NCBI GenBank assembly: GCA_003211695.1
Contig: QCSA01000001.1
Coordinates: 125,276-189,275, forward strand
Direction: 5' to 3'
DNA from: Pelagibacteraceae bacterium AG-464-P07
Lineage (GTDB): Bacteria; Pseudomonadota; Alphaproteobacteria; Pelagibacterales; Pelagibacteraceae
DNA length: 64,000 bases
A program made the translations under genes and the position numbers. Below the pieces are notes generated by a model that searched no databases, had not been told where the DNA came from, and saw only the letters and a program-made list of their open reading frames with translations. Positions 1 through 9,641 of this stretch are shown here, one piece after another; positions within the stretch are counted from its first letter, which is position 1, and each line of letters starts with the position of its first letter.

Positions 1-26
1 TTTTCTCTTTTGGAAGTTCAGTTTAA

Positions 27-269
27 CTATTTATTTTCAGCAGGAACAACTTTCCCATCTTCTACCTTGGGAGGATAGTATTTCGTATCAGGTGAAATAT
101 GGCTAAAATATCTAAAAAATATTAGCGTCGATACAAGTAAAACTAAACTCAAAATAGACAGTTTTAAAACAGGAATCTTTTTCTTCTCAAATTTTAAAAG
201 ATAAATGGTGAAGTAATATCCTACAAAAGGAGAAATGATTGCAAGTAGAAGTATAATTTTTTTAATCAT
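27..269 (-). CDS. small membrane protein, DUF6111-like
   Basis: A protein of about 80 residues with two hydrophobic segments (roughly residues 2-22 and 35-55), followed by a short polar tail containing VEDGKVVP. That tail resembles the C-terminus of the alphaproteobacterial DUF6111 family of small membrane proteins, whose function is unknown. The frame is open to 287, but I place the start at 269 (MIKKII...), because this begins directly at a hydrophobic segment and overlaps the upstream gene's stop by only a few bases. It lies immediately downstream of the BtuF-like gene on the same strand and is probably co-transcribed with it. The family assignment comes from memory of the tail motif and is moderate. 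Confidence 0.6.
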   Translation of the reverse strand: MIKKIILLLAIISPFVGYYFTIYLLKFEKKKIPVLKLSILSLVLLVSTLIFFRYFSHISPDTKYYPPKVEDGKVVPAENK

Positions 270-1200
270 TATAATTAATCCAACCACTTCCTTCGTGTTT
301 AAAATTAAAAATATCGGGGTGTATTATTTCCGCAAATATTTCTAGAGATTCAACTAATCGTGGTCCCGGTCTATTAAAAAATTGATTTCCATCGACTACA
401 AAAAATTTATGATTTTTATAGGCTTTTAATGAGCGGATATTATTGTTTTTTTTAATATAGTTATTTAGCTCTTCTTTTGTTTTTTTTATATTGAAACCAC
501 ATGGTAGAAAAATAATTATTTCAGGATTTTGATCTACAATTTCTTCAAATTTTATCCAGTGGGAATTATCACCAGATTTTCCTAATATGTTAGTTCCTCC
601 AGCGATCTCTGCCATTTCTGGTATCCAGTTACCTGCAATCATGAGAGGATCAATCCATTCTATGCAAGCTACTAATGGTCTTTGTTTTTTTGTAGCAGCT
701 AAATTTTTTATTTTTTCTATTCTTATTTTTAAATTATTAATAAGTTTATTGTTAGTTTCATTTTCTATATTAAGATCCTTTGCAACTCTTTTAATATCAT
801 TAAAAACATCATTTAAAGTATTAGGTTCTAGGGATATAATTTTAGTTTCTCGTTTAAAATATTTACTTACTATATTTTTTACCTCTGAAAAACTTACGGC
901 ACATACATCACAATGTGCTTGAGTTATTATAAAATCTGGATCTAATTCTTTAAGTTTTTCTATATTAACTTTGTAAACGGATAATGAATTTTCTAATATA
1001 GTATTAATTTGTTTATTGATTTCACCGCTTGTTCCTTCAACATTTATTTTTGGTGATGTTAATTTTATTATATTATTTAAATCATTTGGGTAGTCACATT
1101 CATGGGAACATCCAACAATTGAATTTTTTTGTCCCAAAAAAGCAACGATCTCGGTTGCGCTAGGTATTAAAGTTACAATTTTATTTAGATTATTATTCAT
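262..1200 (-). CDS. BtuF-like cobalamin/metal-chelate binding protein
   Basis: A 312-residue protein of the helical-backbone periplasmic binding protein family (BtuF/FepB type). The N-terminus VTLIPSATEIVAFLG and the following GCSHECDYP are typical of proteins annotated as cobalamin-binding protein. A conserved QAHCDVCAV segment lies near residue 94. There is no signal peptide: the fold begins within about 10 residues of the start, so the protein is probably cytoplasmic or a soluble corrinoid/metal binder rather than a transport subunit. No ABC permease or ATPase gene is adjacent. The upstream intergenic region is shared with the divergent dimethylglycine dehydrogenase gene. The family is secure; the ligand is unknown. 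Confidence 0.8.
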   Translation of the reverse strand: MNNNLNKIVTLIPSATEIVAFLGQKNSIVGCSHECDYPNDLNNIIKLTSPKINVEGTSGEINKQINTILENSLSVYKVNIEKLKELDPDFIITQAHCDVCAVSFSEVKNIVSKYFKRETKIISLEPNTLNDVFNDIKRVAKDLNIENETNNKLINNLKIRIEKIKNLAATKKQRPLVACIEWIDPLMIAGNWIPEMAEIAGGTNILGKSGDNSHWIKFEEIVDQNPEIIIFLPCGFNIKKTKEELNNYIKKNNNIRSLKAYKNHKFFVVDGNQFFNRPGPRLVESLEIFAEIIHPDIFNFKHEGSGWINYND

Positions 1201-1272
1201 CTTTTTTAGAACTAACTTGACCTATTATATTCTTCCATTTAGAAATTGGTAAAATTAAATCATATTTATTTT

Positions 1273-3705
1273 ATGAAATCAAAAGCCAAAGTTGTTGTCA
1301 TCGGAGGAGGAGCTGTTGGAGTTAGCATGCTCTATCACTTAGCGAAAAAAGGATGGTCAGAGGTTGTTTTAGTTGAAAGGAAAGAATTAACATCAGGGTC
1401 AACTTGGCACGCAGCGGGATTATTGCCACTTTTCAATATGAGTTATTCTGTGGGTCAACTACACAAATATGCAGTTGATTTATATAAAACTTTAGAAAAA
1501 GAGACCGGAAAAAACGTTGGTTTTAGTGTCGTTTCAAATATTCGTTTAGCGCAGACCCAGGAACGCATGGATGAATATCATCAGTACGCCGGTGTTGCAA
1601 AAACAATTGGAGTAAATGTAAAATTTTTAAAACCTGAGGAAGTAAAAAAGATTTGGCCGTTATGTAATATTGAAGGTTTAGTCGGAGCTATTCAGCATCC
1701 GGAAGACGGATATATTCAACCTGCCGATGTTACACAAGCGCTGGCAACAGGCGCGAGAAATCGTGGTGCAGAAATTTATCGTAACACTACCGTTACAGAA
1801 ATCAAACAGACAAAAGATGGCTGGGTTGTTATTACAGATCAAGGTGAAATTTCTTGTGAGCATGTAGTTTCATGTAGCGGAAATTTTGCCCGCCAAACTG
1901 GCCATATGGTAGGATTAGAAATTCCAGTTATTCCTGTTCAACATCAATATATTGTTACCGAACCTCACCCAGAAATTCAAAAAAGAAAAAAAGAAGGTAA
2001 ACCAGAAATGGGTGTACTTCGAGATAGCGACTATTCTTGGTATATGAGAGAAGAGGCTGGAGGATTAATTTTGGGACCTTACGAACCTGGAGCACCTTGT
2101 TGTTATGTTGATGGTCCATCAAAAGAAAGTGAATACGAATTATTTCAAGAAGACCTAGACCGAATAGCTCCTCATATTGAATCAGCAATTAAAAGAGTAC
2201 CTGCTTTTGGAGAAGTGGGTGTTAAGAAAGTTTACAATGGAGCTATTTGTTATACTCCGGATGGAAATCCAATAGTTGGACCTGCATGGGGACTAAAAAA
2301 TTTTTGGATCAATGAAGGACATAGTTTTGGAATAACAGCAGCTGGTGGTGCCGGCTGGCAACTTGCAGAATGGATTATTGAAGGGGAACCTACTGTTGAT
2401 ATGTTAGGTGTCGAACCTAGGAGATACGGTTCCTATGCAACAAAATCCTATTTAATTGAGAAAAATGAAGAAGCTTATAGAAATGTTTTTATTATTCATT
2501 ATCCAGATGAAGAACGAGAAGCAGGCAGACCTTTAAGACAAGCACCCTGTTATGATCGCTTGAAAAAATTAGGTGCAGTTTTTGGTCAAAAATTTGGCTG
2601 GGAACGAGCAAACTTTTTTGCAACCGATGGAGCTAAACAAGAAGATGACTGGTCTTTTAGAAGATCAAATTGGTTTAAGTCTGTTGAAAAAGAATGCAAA
2701 AATGTAAAAGAAAATGTTGGTCTATTAGATATGACAGCTTTTGCGAAATGCAGAATTAAAGGACCTAAGGCAGAAGAATTTTTGGATAAATTAGTAGCTA
2801 ATAAGCTTCCAAAAAAAATAGGAAGAATTAATCTTTGTCACGCCTTAAATACAAAAGGAGGAGTCCATTCTGAATTTACAATTATGAAAGAATCAGAAAA
2901 TAGTTTTTATTTAGTATCTGCTGGAGCATTTCAAAGACTGGATCATGATTGGATTTACAAATGGATGCCAAAAGACGGATCAGTTCAGTTTGAAAATTTA
3001 ACAAATAGTATCGGCGTGTTGGTTGTTTCTGGACCGAAAGCTAGACAGTTAATGCAAAAGGTTTCAAAGACTGACTTTTCTAGTGAAAAATTTAAGTGGC
3101 TAAGTGCTCAAAACATCAATATTGGCCTAGCTCCATGCAATGCAATGAGAGTAAATTTTGTTGGAGAACTAGGTTGGGAATTACATCATCCAATTGAATA
3201 TCAAAATCATATTTTTGATAAGTTAATAGAGTTTGGAAAAAGTTTAAATTTGAAACCATATGGCATTAGGGCAATGAACAGTTTAAGAGTTGAAAAATCT
3301 TATAAACTGGTTGGCACTGAACTCTCTATAGAATATTCACCTTATGAGTCTGGACTTGATAGGTTTGTTCATCCAAATAAGGGAGATTTTATTGGTCTTG
3401 CGTCATTAAACCGTTGGAGAGAAAAAGGTTTTTCCAATAAATTAGTTACCATGGAAGTTCATGGCGTAACTAATGCAGACGTTTTAGGCAACAATCCAAT
3501 ATATAGTAATGATTCTGTTGTGGGTAGAGCAACGGGAGGAGATTTTGGTTTTCGTTTAAACAAATCTATAGCTTTAGGAATGGTTAAACCTGATCTTGCA
3601 AATGTTGGGCAAAATTTAAAAATTGATATTTTAGGAAAAATGCACAAAGTTTCAATTATTGAAGACAGTCCCTACGATCCAGAAAATAAATTGTTAAGAG
3701 CCTGA
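1273..3705 (+). CDS. dimethylglycine dehydrogenase-like FAD oxidoreductase with GcvT domain
   Basis: About 810 residues from ATG 1273; the frame extends to 1246, but the Rossmann motif VVVIGGGAVG starts right after 1273. The N-terminal half is a DAO-type FAD domain. STWHAAGLLP near residue 45 contains the histidine that carries covalent FAD in dimethylglycine and sarcosine dehydrogenases. The C-terminal half, from about residue 430, is an aminomethyltransferase (GcvT) domain that would pass the one-carbon unit to tetrahydrofolate. The stop codon directly abuts the etfB start. In this family electrons leave through ETF, and etfB, etfA and ETF:quinone oxidoreductase follow in order, which strongly supports the role. 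The substrate could be dimethylglycine, sarcosine or a related methylamine. Confidence 0.88.
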   Translation: MKSKAKVVVIGGGAVGVSMLYHLAKKGWSEVVLVERKELTSGSTWHAAGLLPLFNMSYSVGQLHKYAVDLYKTLEKETGKNVGFSVVSNIRLAQTQERMDEYHQYAGVAKTIGVNVKFLKPEEVKKIWPLCNIEGLVGAIQHPEDGYIQPADVTQALATGARNRGAEIYRNTTVTEIKQTKDGWVVITDQGEISCEHVVSCSGNFARQTGHMVGLEIPVIPVQHQYIVTEPHPEIQKRKKEGKPEMGVLRDSDYSWYMREEAGGLILGPYEPGAPCCYVDGPSKESEYELFQEDLDRIAPHIESAIKRVPAFGEVGVKKVYNGAICYTPDGNPIVGPAWGLKNFWINEGHSFGITAAGGAGWQLAEWIIEGEPTVDMLGVEPRRYGSYATKSYLIEKNEEAYRNVFIIHYPDEEREAGRPLRQAPCYDRLKKLGAVFGQKFGWERANFFATDGAKQEDDWSFRRSNWFKSVEKECKNVKENVGLLDMTAFAKCRIKGPKAEEFLDKLVANKLPKKIGRINLCHALNTKGGVHSEFTIMKESENSFYLVSAGAFQRLDHDWIYKWMPKDGSVQFENLTNSIGVLVVSGPKARQLMQKVSKTDFSSEKFKWLSAQNINIGLAPCNAMRVNFVGELGWELHHPIEYQNHIFDKLIEFGKSLNLKPYGIRAMNSLRVEKSYKLVGTELSIEYSPYESGLDRFVHPNKGDFIGLASLNRWREKGFSNKLVTMEVHGVTNADVLGNNPIYSNDSVVGRATGGDFGFRLNKSIALGMVKPDLANVGQNLKIDILGKMHKVSIIEDSPYDPENKLLRA

Positions 3706-4455
3706 ATGAAAATATTGGTCGCTGTTAAAAGGGTTATTGATTATAACGTTCAAGTTAGAGTGAAAGAGGATGGAACAGGCGTACATACTGAAAATGTCAA
3801 AATGGCAACAAATCCTCCTGACGATAATGCGGTTGAAGAAGCAGTAAAAATTAAAGAATCTGGAAAAGCAAAGGAAGTCATTGCTGTTACAATTGGAGAG
3901 GAAAAAACTCAAGAAACAGTAAGAAAAGCTTTAGCCGTGGGTGCTGACAGAGGCATTCATATCAAATCAGACAGTTATTTAGAACCCCTAGGTGTAGCTA
4001 AAATTTTAAAAAAAATTGTTGAAAAAGAAAAACCAGATCTAGTTTTTATGGGCAAACAAGCCATAGATGATGATTGTAACCAAACTGGTCAAATGTTGGC
4101 AGCCATGTTGGGTTGGGCACAAGGCACATTTATTTCAAAAATTGAATTAAAAGATAAAGTTATAGAGGTAATCCGAGAAGTAGATGAAGGTTTAGAAACC
4201 GTAGAGATGAATTTGCCAGCCGTTGTTACCTGTGATTTAAGACTAAATGAACCACGCTATGCATCATTGCCAAATATTATGAAAGCAAAGAAAAAACCAC
4301 TAGAACAATTAATAGCCAAAGATCTTGGAGTGGATATATCAAATAGAATTGAGCAGTTAAAAGTTGAAGAACCACCAAAGAGAAAAGGTGGTATTAAAGT
4401 TTCTAGCGTAGCAGAGTTGGTAAGCAAGCTTAAAAATGAGGCTAAAGTAATATAG
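3706..4455 (+). CDS. etfB: electron transfer flavoprotein beta subunit
   Basis: A 249-residue ETF beta subunit, the usual length. It begins [14 protein letters not shown] and carries the nucleotide-binding segment [19 protein letters not shown] near residue 120, followed by [18 protein letters not shown], a hallmark of the family. It binds AMP and forms a heterodimer with EtfA. The ATG follows the preceding TGA with no gap, and the stop overlaps the etfA GTG by one base (TAGTG), so translation of the set is likely coupled. The operon position says it accepts electrons from the adjacent dimethylglycine dehydrogenase, probably also from other flavin dehydrogenases of the cell. Confidence 0.95.
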   Translation: MKILVAVKRVIDYNVQVRVKEDGTGVHTENVKMATNPPDDNAVEEAVKIKESGKAKEVIAVTIGEEKTQETVRKALAVGADRGIHIKSDSYLEPLGVAKILKKIVEKEKPDLVFMGKQAIDDDCNQTGQMLAAMLGWAQGTFISKIELKDKVIEVIREVDEGLETVEMNLPAVVTCDLRLNEPRYASLPNIMKAKKKPLEQLIAKDLGVDISNRIEQLKVEEPPKRKGGIKVSSVAELVSKLKNEAKVI

Positions 4456-5408
4456 TGTCCGTTTTAGTAATTGCAGAGCACGATAATTCAAACTTAAAAG
4501 TGTTTACGTTAAATGCAATTAGTGCCGCATCACAAATAGATGCGGATATTCATGTTTTGGTTGCTGGAAATAAATGTGAAAATGCAGCAAAAGAAGTAGC
4601 AGCAGTTCCTATTGTAAAAAAAGTTTTGCATTCAGATTCTTTAAACTATGAAAATTATTTGGCTGAAAATTTAACTCCACTGATTGTTAAATTGGCAGAA
4701 AGTTATACTCATATAATTAGCTCAGCCAATACATTTGGAAAAAATTTTATGCCACGAGTTGCAGCTTTGTTAGATACTTCTCAGATAAGTGATATTATTA
4801 AAATTAATAGCGCGGATACTTTTATTCGTCCAATTTATGCTGGAAATGCTTTTGCGACTGTAAAAAGTAATGATAAAAAAAAATGCGTGACAATAAGACC
4901 TACATCTTTTGATCCAGCACCGAACTCTGGAGGATCATCTTCAATCGAAAAAATTGAACCGATAGACATACCCAATGTTTCAAAATTTATTAAAAGGGAA
5001 GAGGCTAAAACAGAAAGGCCTGAACTTGGTACAGCTCGTGTAGTAATTTCAGGGGGAAGAGGTCTACAAAGTGGAGAAAACTTTAAATTAATAAATGCCA
5101 TTGCTGATAAATTAAATGCTGCAGTAGGAGCATCACGTGCTGCAGTAGATGCTGGATACATCAGTAATGATCATCAAGTTGGACAGACAGGAAAAGTGGT
5201 TGTTCCAGAATTATATATTGCAGTGGGTATATCAGGAGCAATTCAACATTTGGCCGGAATGAAAGAAAGTAAAGTGATTGTAGCAATTAATAAAGATGGT
5301 GAGGCTCCTATTTTTAGTATTGCAGACTATGGTCTCGAAGCTGATTTATTTGAAGCGCTGCCACAATTTTTAGAAGAGTTGAACAAACTCAATACTATTC
5401 AAAAATAA
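4455..5408 (+). CDS. etfA: electron transfer flavoprotein alpha subunit
   Basis: A 317-residue ETF alpha subunit starting at a GTG that overlaps the etfB stop by one base. The C-terminal FAD domain is clear: ARVVISGGRGLQSGENF near residue 195, then GASRAAVDAGY and GQTGKVVVPELYIAVGISG, which wrap the FAD. The N-terminal domain is the adenine-nucleotide-like alpha/beta fold. With EtfB it carries electrons one at a time to the membrane ETF:quinone oxidoreductase encoded 21 bases downstream. Nothing is unusual apart from the GTG start. Confidence 0.95.
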   Translation: MSVLVIAEHDNSNLKVFTLNAISAASQIDADIHVLVAGNKCENAAKEVAAVPIVKKVLHSDSLNYENYLAENLTPLIVKLAESYTHIISSANTFGKNFMPRVAALLDTSQISDIIKINSADTFIRPIYAGNAFATVKSNDKKKCVTIRPTSFDPAPNSGGSSSIEKIEPIDIPNVSKFIKREEAKTERPELGTARVVISGGRGLQSGENFKLINAIADKLNAAVGASRAAVDAGYISNDHQVGQTGKVVVPELYIAVGISGAIQHLAGMKESKVIVAINKDGEAPIFSIADYGLEADLFEALPQFLEELNKLNTIQK

Positions 5409-5429
5409 GAGGTCTGATATAGTTCTTTC

Positions 5430-7055
5430 ATGGCCAGAGAAGCAATGGAATACGATGTTGTTATCGTTGGAGCTGGACCTTCAGGTTTGGCAACAGCAAT
5501 TAAATTAAAACAATTAGACTCAAATTTAAATGTTTGCATTTTAGAAAAGGGAGCAGAGGTTGGAGCACATATTTTAAGTGGAAACGTTTTTGAAACAAAA
5601 GCGCTCGATGAACTATTACCTAAATGGAGAGAAGAAGGGGCACCAGTAAAAACAAAAGTTTCTAAAGAAAAATTTTTGTTTCTTAGCAAAAATAAATCAT
5701 TAAGCTGGCCAACCTGGCTATTACCTTCAGTTCAAAAAAATCATAACAATTATATTATTAGCCTCGCAAACCTATGTAGATGGCTGGCTGAACAAGCAGA
5801 AAAATTAGGTGTAGACATATTTCCGGGTTTTCCCGCAAGTGAAATTTTATACAAAGAAGATGGTTCTGTTAAAGGGGTTGTAACTTTAGATATGGGTTTA
5901 GATAAAGATGGAAATAAAAAAGACACTTACGAGCAAGGAATGGAATTGCATGCAAAAGTTACGGTTTTTGCAGAAGGTTGTAGAGGTCATCTAGGAAAAC
6001 TTTTAATTAACAAATACCAGCTTGACCAAGGAAAGGATCCTCAGCAATATGGAATTGGTTTTAAAGAAATTTGGGAGGTGAGCGAAAACCAACACCAAGA
6101 AGGCTTAGTAATGCATACAGCTGGATGGCCGCTTGATAATAAAACTTATGGAGGAAGTTTTGTTTATCATGCTGAAAAAAAACAGATTTATATTGGCTAT
6201 GTAATTGGTCTTGATTATCAAAATCCTCATCTATCACCTTTTGACGAATTTCAAAGATTTAAAACACATCCAGCAATCAGAAAAATGTTGGAAGGAGGAA
6301 AAAGAATTTCCTATGGTGCCAGAGCTTTAATTGAAGGAGGTATTCAAAGTTTACCCAAAATGTCCATGCCCGGCGCATTATTAATTGGTTGTAACGCGGG
6401 TACTTTAAACATGCCAAAGATAAAAGGTTCCCATACCGCTATGAAAAGTGGAATAATAGCTGCCGAAAGCACAGCGGAGCATATAAAAAATAATTCTGAT
6501 TTATCCATTTACGAAACAAAATTTAAAAAAAGTTGGGCTTTTAAAGAACTTCATGCTGCAAGAAATGTAAAACCAAGTTTTGGTTGGGGATTATTTTTAG
6601 CTATTCTGTTTACAGGACTGGATCAAATTTTGTTTAGAGGTAAGCTTCCCTTTACCTTAAGACATAAACATTCAGATCACGAAACCCTAAAACCTGCAAA
6701 CCAAATGCCAAAAATTAATTATCCAAATCCTGATAGAAAAATTACTTTTGATAAAACCAGCTCAGTTTATTTGACAGGTACCACCCATACTGAAAATCAG
6801 CCTGTTCACCTAAAACTAAAAGACCAAGAATTGCCAATTAAGTATACACTTGATAAATTTGATGAACCTGCCCAAAGATATTGTCCGGTTGGAGTCTATG
6901 AGGTTCAAAGAGATCAACAAAATTCAAATCCAAAGTTTGTAATTAATTCTCAAAATTGCATTCACTGCAAAACATGTGATATTAAAGAACCTTCACAAAA
7001 TATTACCTGGGTTACTCCCGAAGGAAGCGGAGGCCCTCGCTACGGTAATATGTAA
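5430..7055 (+). CDS. electron transfer flavoprotein-ubiquinone oxidoreductase
   Basis: A 541-residue ETF:ubiquinone oxidoreductase of normal length. The N-terminal FAD motif is VVIVGAGPSGLATAIKLK. The middle holds the GIGFKEIWEV and IGCNAGTLNMPKIKGSHTAM segments typical of the family. The C-terminus has the 4Fe-4S ligands in CPVGVYEV and NCIHCKTCDIK. It sits on the membrane face and passes electrons from ETF to ubiquinone, completing the chain from the methylated amine to the quinone pool. It is the last gene of the four-gene operon; the next gene is on the opposite strand and the two ends nearly touch. Confidence 0.95.
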   Translation: MAREAMEYDVVIVGAGPSGLATAIKLKQLDSNLNVCILEKGAEVGAHILSGNVFETKALDELLPKWREEGAPVKTKVSKEKFLFLSKNKSLSWPTWLLPSVQKNHNNYIISLANLCRWLAEQAEKLGVDIFPGFPASEILYKEDGSVKGVVTLDMGLDKDGNKKDTYEQGMELHAKVTVFAEGCRGHLGKLLINKYQLDQGKDPQQYGIGFKEIWEVSENQHQEGLVMHTAGWPLDNKTYGGSFVYHAEKKQIYIGYVIGLDYQNPHLSPFDEFQRFKTHPAIRKMLEGGKRISYGARALIEGGIQSLPKMSMPGALLIGCNAGTLNMPKIKGSHTAMKSGIIAAESTAEHIKNNSDLSIYETKFKKSWAFKELHAARNVKPSFGWGLFLAILFTGLDQILFRGKLPFTLRHKHSDHETLKPANQMPKINYPNPDRKITFDKTSSVYLTGTTHTENQPVHLKLKDQELPIKYTLDKFDEPAQRYCPVGVYEVQRDQQNSNPKFVINSQNCIHCKTCDIKEPSQNITWVTPEGSGGPRYGNM

Positions 7056-7056
7056 T

Positions 7057-7437
7057 TTAAGATAAATCGATTGCGTGTTTTTTCAATTTTTCAATTGGAA
7101 TTAACCGTAAAGTTTTTTCGTTAGTTTTTTTTAAAAAAATGGGACACGCGGTATCCTCTTCAATTGACCTTGCATACCAAGAGGCACATACACACCAACT
7201 ATCACCTTCTTTTAGACCCGGAAAACCAAATTCAGGGTGCGGTGTAATTAAATCATTACCAACCACTTTACCCCATTCTAAAAATTTTGTCGTTACTTTC
7301 ACGCAAACAGTATGTAATCCACTATCAGTATTGTCGGTGTTACAACAACCATCTCTGAAATAACCTGTTAAAGGATTGTTTGAACATTCCTCAAGTTTTT
7401 CACCCAATACATTTTTTTGAAATTCTTCCTCCGGCAT
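7057..7437 (-). CDS. DUF2237 family protein
   Basis: A 126-residue protein matching the DUF2237 family: NPLTGYFRDGCCNTDNTD near the N-terminus, GLHTVCVKVTTKFLEWGK, NDLITPHPEFGFPGLKEGD and CVCASWYARS. Several conserved cysteines and a histidine could bind metal or do redox chemistry, but the function of the family is not known. Its ATG overlaps the hisI stop by one base (TAATG), so it is translated from the hisI message. Linkage to hisI may be incidental. Confidence 0.85.
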   Translation of the reverse strand: MPEEEFQKNVLGEKLEECSNNPLTGYFRDGCCNTDNTDSGLHTVCVKVTTKFLEWGKVVGNDLITPHPEFGFPGLKEGDSWCVCASWYARSIEEDTACPIFLKKTNEKTLRLIPIEKLKKHAIDLS

Positions 7438-7904
7438 TAAATTTTTGTAGGATTTGGTTCGTCTTTATATATTTTTTTTGGATCAAAAATTTTCTTTTTT
7501 TCTTTAAAATTCATTTCTATTTTTTGTGAATCATTTATTTTACCTAATGGGATGTTACGGTAAAAACAAGAGAGATATCCTACGTGGCAACTACTACCAT
7601 CTCCAATATCAACGGTGACCCAAACAGCATCTTGATCATCATCAATTCTCATTTCGATTACTTTCTGCCTAAATCCACTAATTTCTCCTTTATGCCAAAT
7701 TTTATTTTTTGATCTACTCCAATAATGTACTTCTTTTGTTTCGATTGTTTTTTTTAAAGCTTCATCATTCATATATCCATGCATCAAAATTTCTTTAGTT
7801 TTTACATCCATGGTGATAACAGGAATTAGGCCTTTTTCATTGAATTTGGGAGACAAATATTTACCTTCCTCCACCTCTGTTACATTTTCTCTTTTTTTAA
7901 ACAT
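7437..7904 (-). CDS. hisI: phosphoribosyl-AMP cyclohydrolase
   Basis: A 155-residue HisI that opens the adenine ring of phosphoribosyl-AMP in histidine biosynthesis. The diagnostic stretches are MHGYMNDEALKKT, VHYWSRSKNKIWHKGE, the metal-binding DDDQDAVWV and GDGSSCHVGYLSCFYR with catalytic/zinc cysteines. There is no fused HisE pyrophosphatase domain and no other his gene nearby, so the pathway is dispersed. It shares a divergent intergenic region of 84 bases with folE and is followed by the DUF2237 gene. Confidence 0.92.
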   Translation of the reverse strand: MFKKRENVTEVEEGKYLSPKFNEKGLIPVITMDVKTKEILMHGYMNDEALKKTIETKEVHYWSRSKNKIWHKGEISGFRQKVIEMRIDDDQDAVWVTVDIGDGSSCHVGYLSCFYRNIPLGKINDSQKIEMNFKEKKKIFDPKKIYKDEPNPTKI

Positions 7905-7988
7905 AATTTTTTTAGATATTTATATAATAATGTATGGAATTATCATTTTACAATACCTAAATAAAATATATAAATCTCAATACAAATT

Positions 7989-8600
7989 ATGAAATTAGTA
8001 AGAAATATTGAAGAAAGCAAAAACAAATTAAACAAGGTTTCTGATAAGGAAGCTGAACAAGCCTTTAGGACTATAATTGAATGGATAGGTGAAGATCCGA
8101 ATAGGGAAGGTTTAAAAGGAACGCCTAAGAGGCTTATTAAAGCTTTCAAAGAATATTTTCAAGGTTACTCTCAAGACGCTAAAAGTTTTTTAAGTAAAAC
8201 ATTTAGTCAAGTAGAAGGATATGACGATATGGTAGTAGAAAAAAATATTACAGTTGAGAGTCATTGTGAACACCACATGGCGCCTATAATAGGAGTTGCT
8301 CATATAGCTTATATTCCAACAAAAAATATTGTAGGACTTAGTAAGTTAGCAAGAGTAGTTGAAGCTTTTTCTAAACGCCTACAAACGCAGGAAAAATTAA
8401 CAATACAAATTGCTAAAACCCTAATGGATACACTGGAAGCCAGAGGAGTTGCTGTTACGATCGATGCTGCTCATCAATGTATGACTATGAGAGGAGTTAA
8501 AAAAGCTAAAGCTTCGACGGTTACCAACCATTATTTAGGTCTGTTAAAAGAAGACTTAAGTTATCAAAATCGTTACTTGAGATTCATAAGCAACAAATAA
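7989..8600 (+). CDS. folE: GTP cyclohydrolase I
   Basis: A 203-residue GTP cyclohydrolase I, converting GTP to dihydroneopterin triphosphate, the first step of folate synthesis. The zinc/catalytic motifs are intact: ESHCEHHMAPIIGVAHIAY, GLSKLARVVEAFSKRLQTQE and HQCMTMRGVKK. The N-terminus AFRTIIEWIGEDPNREGLKGTPKR is standard. It matters for the wider picture because a CADD-type protein linked to 4-aminobenzoate supply is encoded at 28.1 kb, so both halves of folate precursor supply are represented in the window. Confidence 0.95.
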   Translation: MKLVRNIEESKNKLNKVSDKEAEQAFRTIIEWIGEDPNREGLKGTPKRLIKAFKEYFQGYSQDAKSFLSKTFSQVEGYDDMVVEKNITVESHCEHHMAPIIGVAHIAYIPTKNIVGLSKLARVVEAFSKRLQTQEKLTIQIAKTLMDTLEARGVAVTIDAAHQCMTMRGVKKAKASTVTNHYLGLLKEDLSYQNRYLRFISNK

Positions 8601-8638
8601 TTTGATCTAATACTTCAAAATAGTTATTTTGAATTACA

Positions 8639-9640
8639 ATGGATGATCAATTCAAAGCTATAGTAATTAATCAGACTGAAAATAATTTTACTCGAGAATT
8701 AAAAATTTTAGATAAAAGTTTTCTTAAAGGCGGAGATGTATTAGTTAATATTGAATATTCAAGTTTAAATTACAAAGATGCACTAATTTTAAAAAATGGA
8801 GGAAAACTTGTTAAAGAATATCCTCACATACCAGGGATCGATTTTTCTGGAAAAATAATAGAAAGCAGCAACCCAAAATATATAGTTGGAGAGGATGTCA
8901 TTATAACAGGATCGCGGGTAGGGGAGTTATATCATGGGGGTTACGCTCAACTTGCAAGAGTAAAGGGAGAATTTTTAGTAAAAAAGCCAAAAATACTTTC
9001 CAATAAAAATGCTATGGTATTAGGAACAGCTGGATTTACAGCAATGCTCTGTTCTTTTGCAATAAAGGCAAGAGAAGAGTTGTTGTTAGGAGAAAAAGTA
9101 AACGATGTACTGGTGACAGGTGCAACAGGAGGAGTAGGTTCTATTGCTGTAATGATCTTATCAAAGTTTGGATATAAGGTTACCGCACTTACCGGAAAAA
9201 AAGATAAAAAAGAATTTTTAAAAGAATTAGGAGCATCAAATATATTAGAGAGAAAAGAGCTAGAAGGAGAACATCGGAATTTAGATAAAGGTTTATGGGA
9301 TGGGGTAGTCGATACAGTTGGTGGAAAAATATTAGCAAATGCCATTTCACAAACTAAACCTGCTGGAATTATTGCTGCATGCGGTTTAGCGGCTAGCCAC
9401 AAGTTAGAAACAACTGTTATGCCCTTTATAATTAGGGGAGTTAAACTTTGGGGTATTGATTGTGTTATGTGTAGTAAAAAGAGGAGAGAATTTATATGGA
9501 ATGAAGCAGCAAACTTGATTAATTTTAAAATTCTTGAAAAATATATAAAAGTTGTCGGTTTGGCAGAACTGATAAATATTTTTCCTGGTATTCTTCAAGG
9601 GAAAATTGCTGGGAGAGTTTTAGTAGACGTAAATAAATAA
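8639..9640 (+). CDS. acuI: AcuI/YhdH-type acrylyl-CoA reductase
   Basis: A 333-residue zinc-free medium-chain dehydrogenase of the YhdH/AcuI group. SSLNYKDALILKNGGK and EYPHIPGIDFSGKI near residues 40-75 are characteristic. The NADPH-binding VLVTGATGGVGSIAV lies near residue 160. AcuI reduces acryloyl-CoA to propionyl-CoA and protects marine bacteria from acrylate released from DMSP; E. coli YhdH has the same activity. No DMSP lyase gene is recognisable in the window, so the substrate is inferred from family only. The LysR gene starts 2 bases downstream and probably belongs to the same transcript. Confidence 0.85.
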   Translation: MDDQFKAIVINQTENNFTRELKILDKSFLKGGDVLVNIEYSSLNYKDALILKNGGKLVKEYPHIPGIDFSGKIIESSNPKYIVGEDVIITGSRVGELYHGGYAQLARVKGEFLVKKPKILSNKNAMVLGTAGFTAMLCSFAIKAREELLLGEKVNDVLVTGATGGVGSIAVMILSKFGYKVTALTGKKDKKEFLKELGASNILERKELEGEHRNLDKGLWDGVVDTVGGKILANAISQTKPAGIIAACGLAASHKLETTVMPFIIRGVKLWGIDCVMCSKKRREFIWNEAANLINFKILEKYIKVVGLAELINIFPGILQGKIAGRVLVDVNK

Positions 9641-9641
9641 T

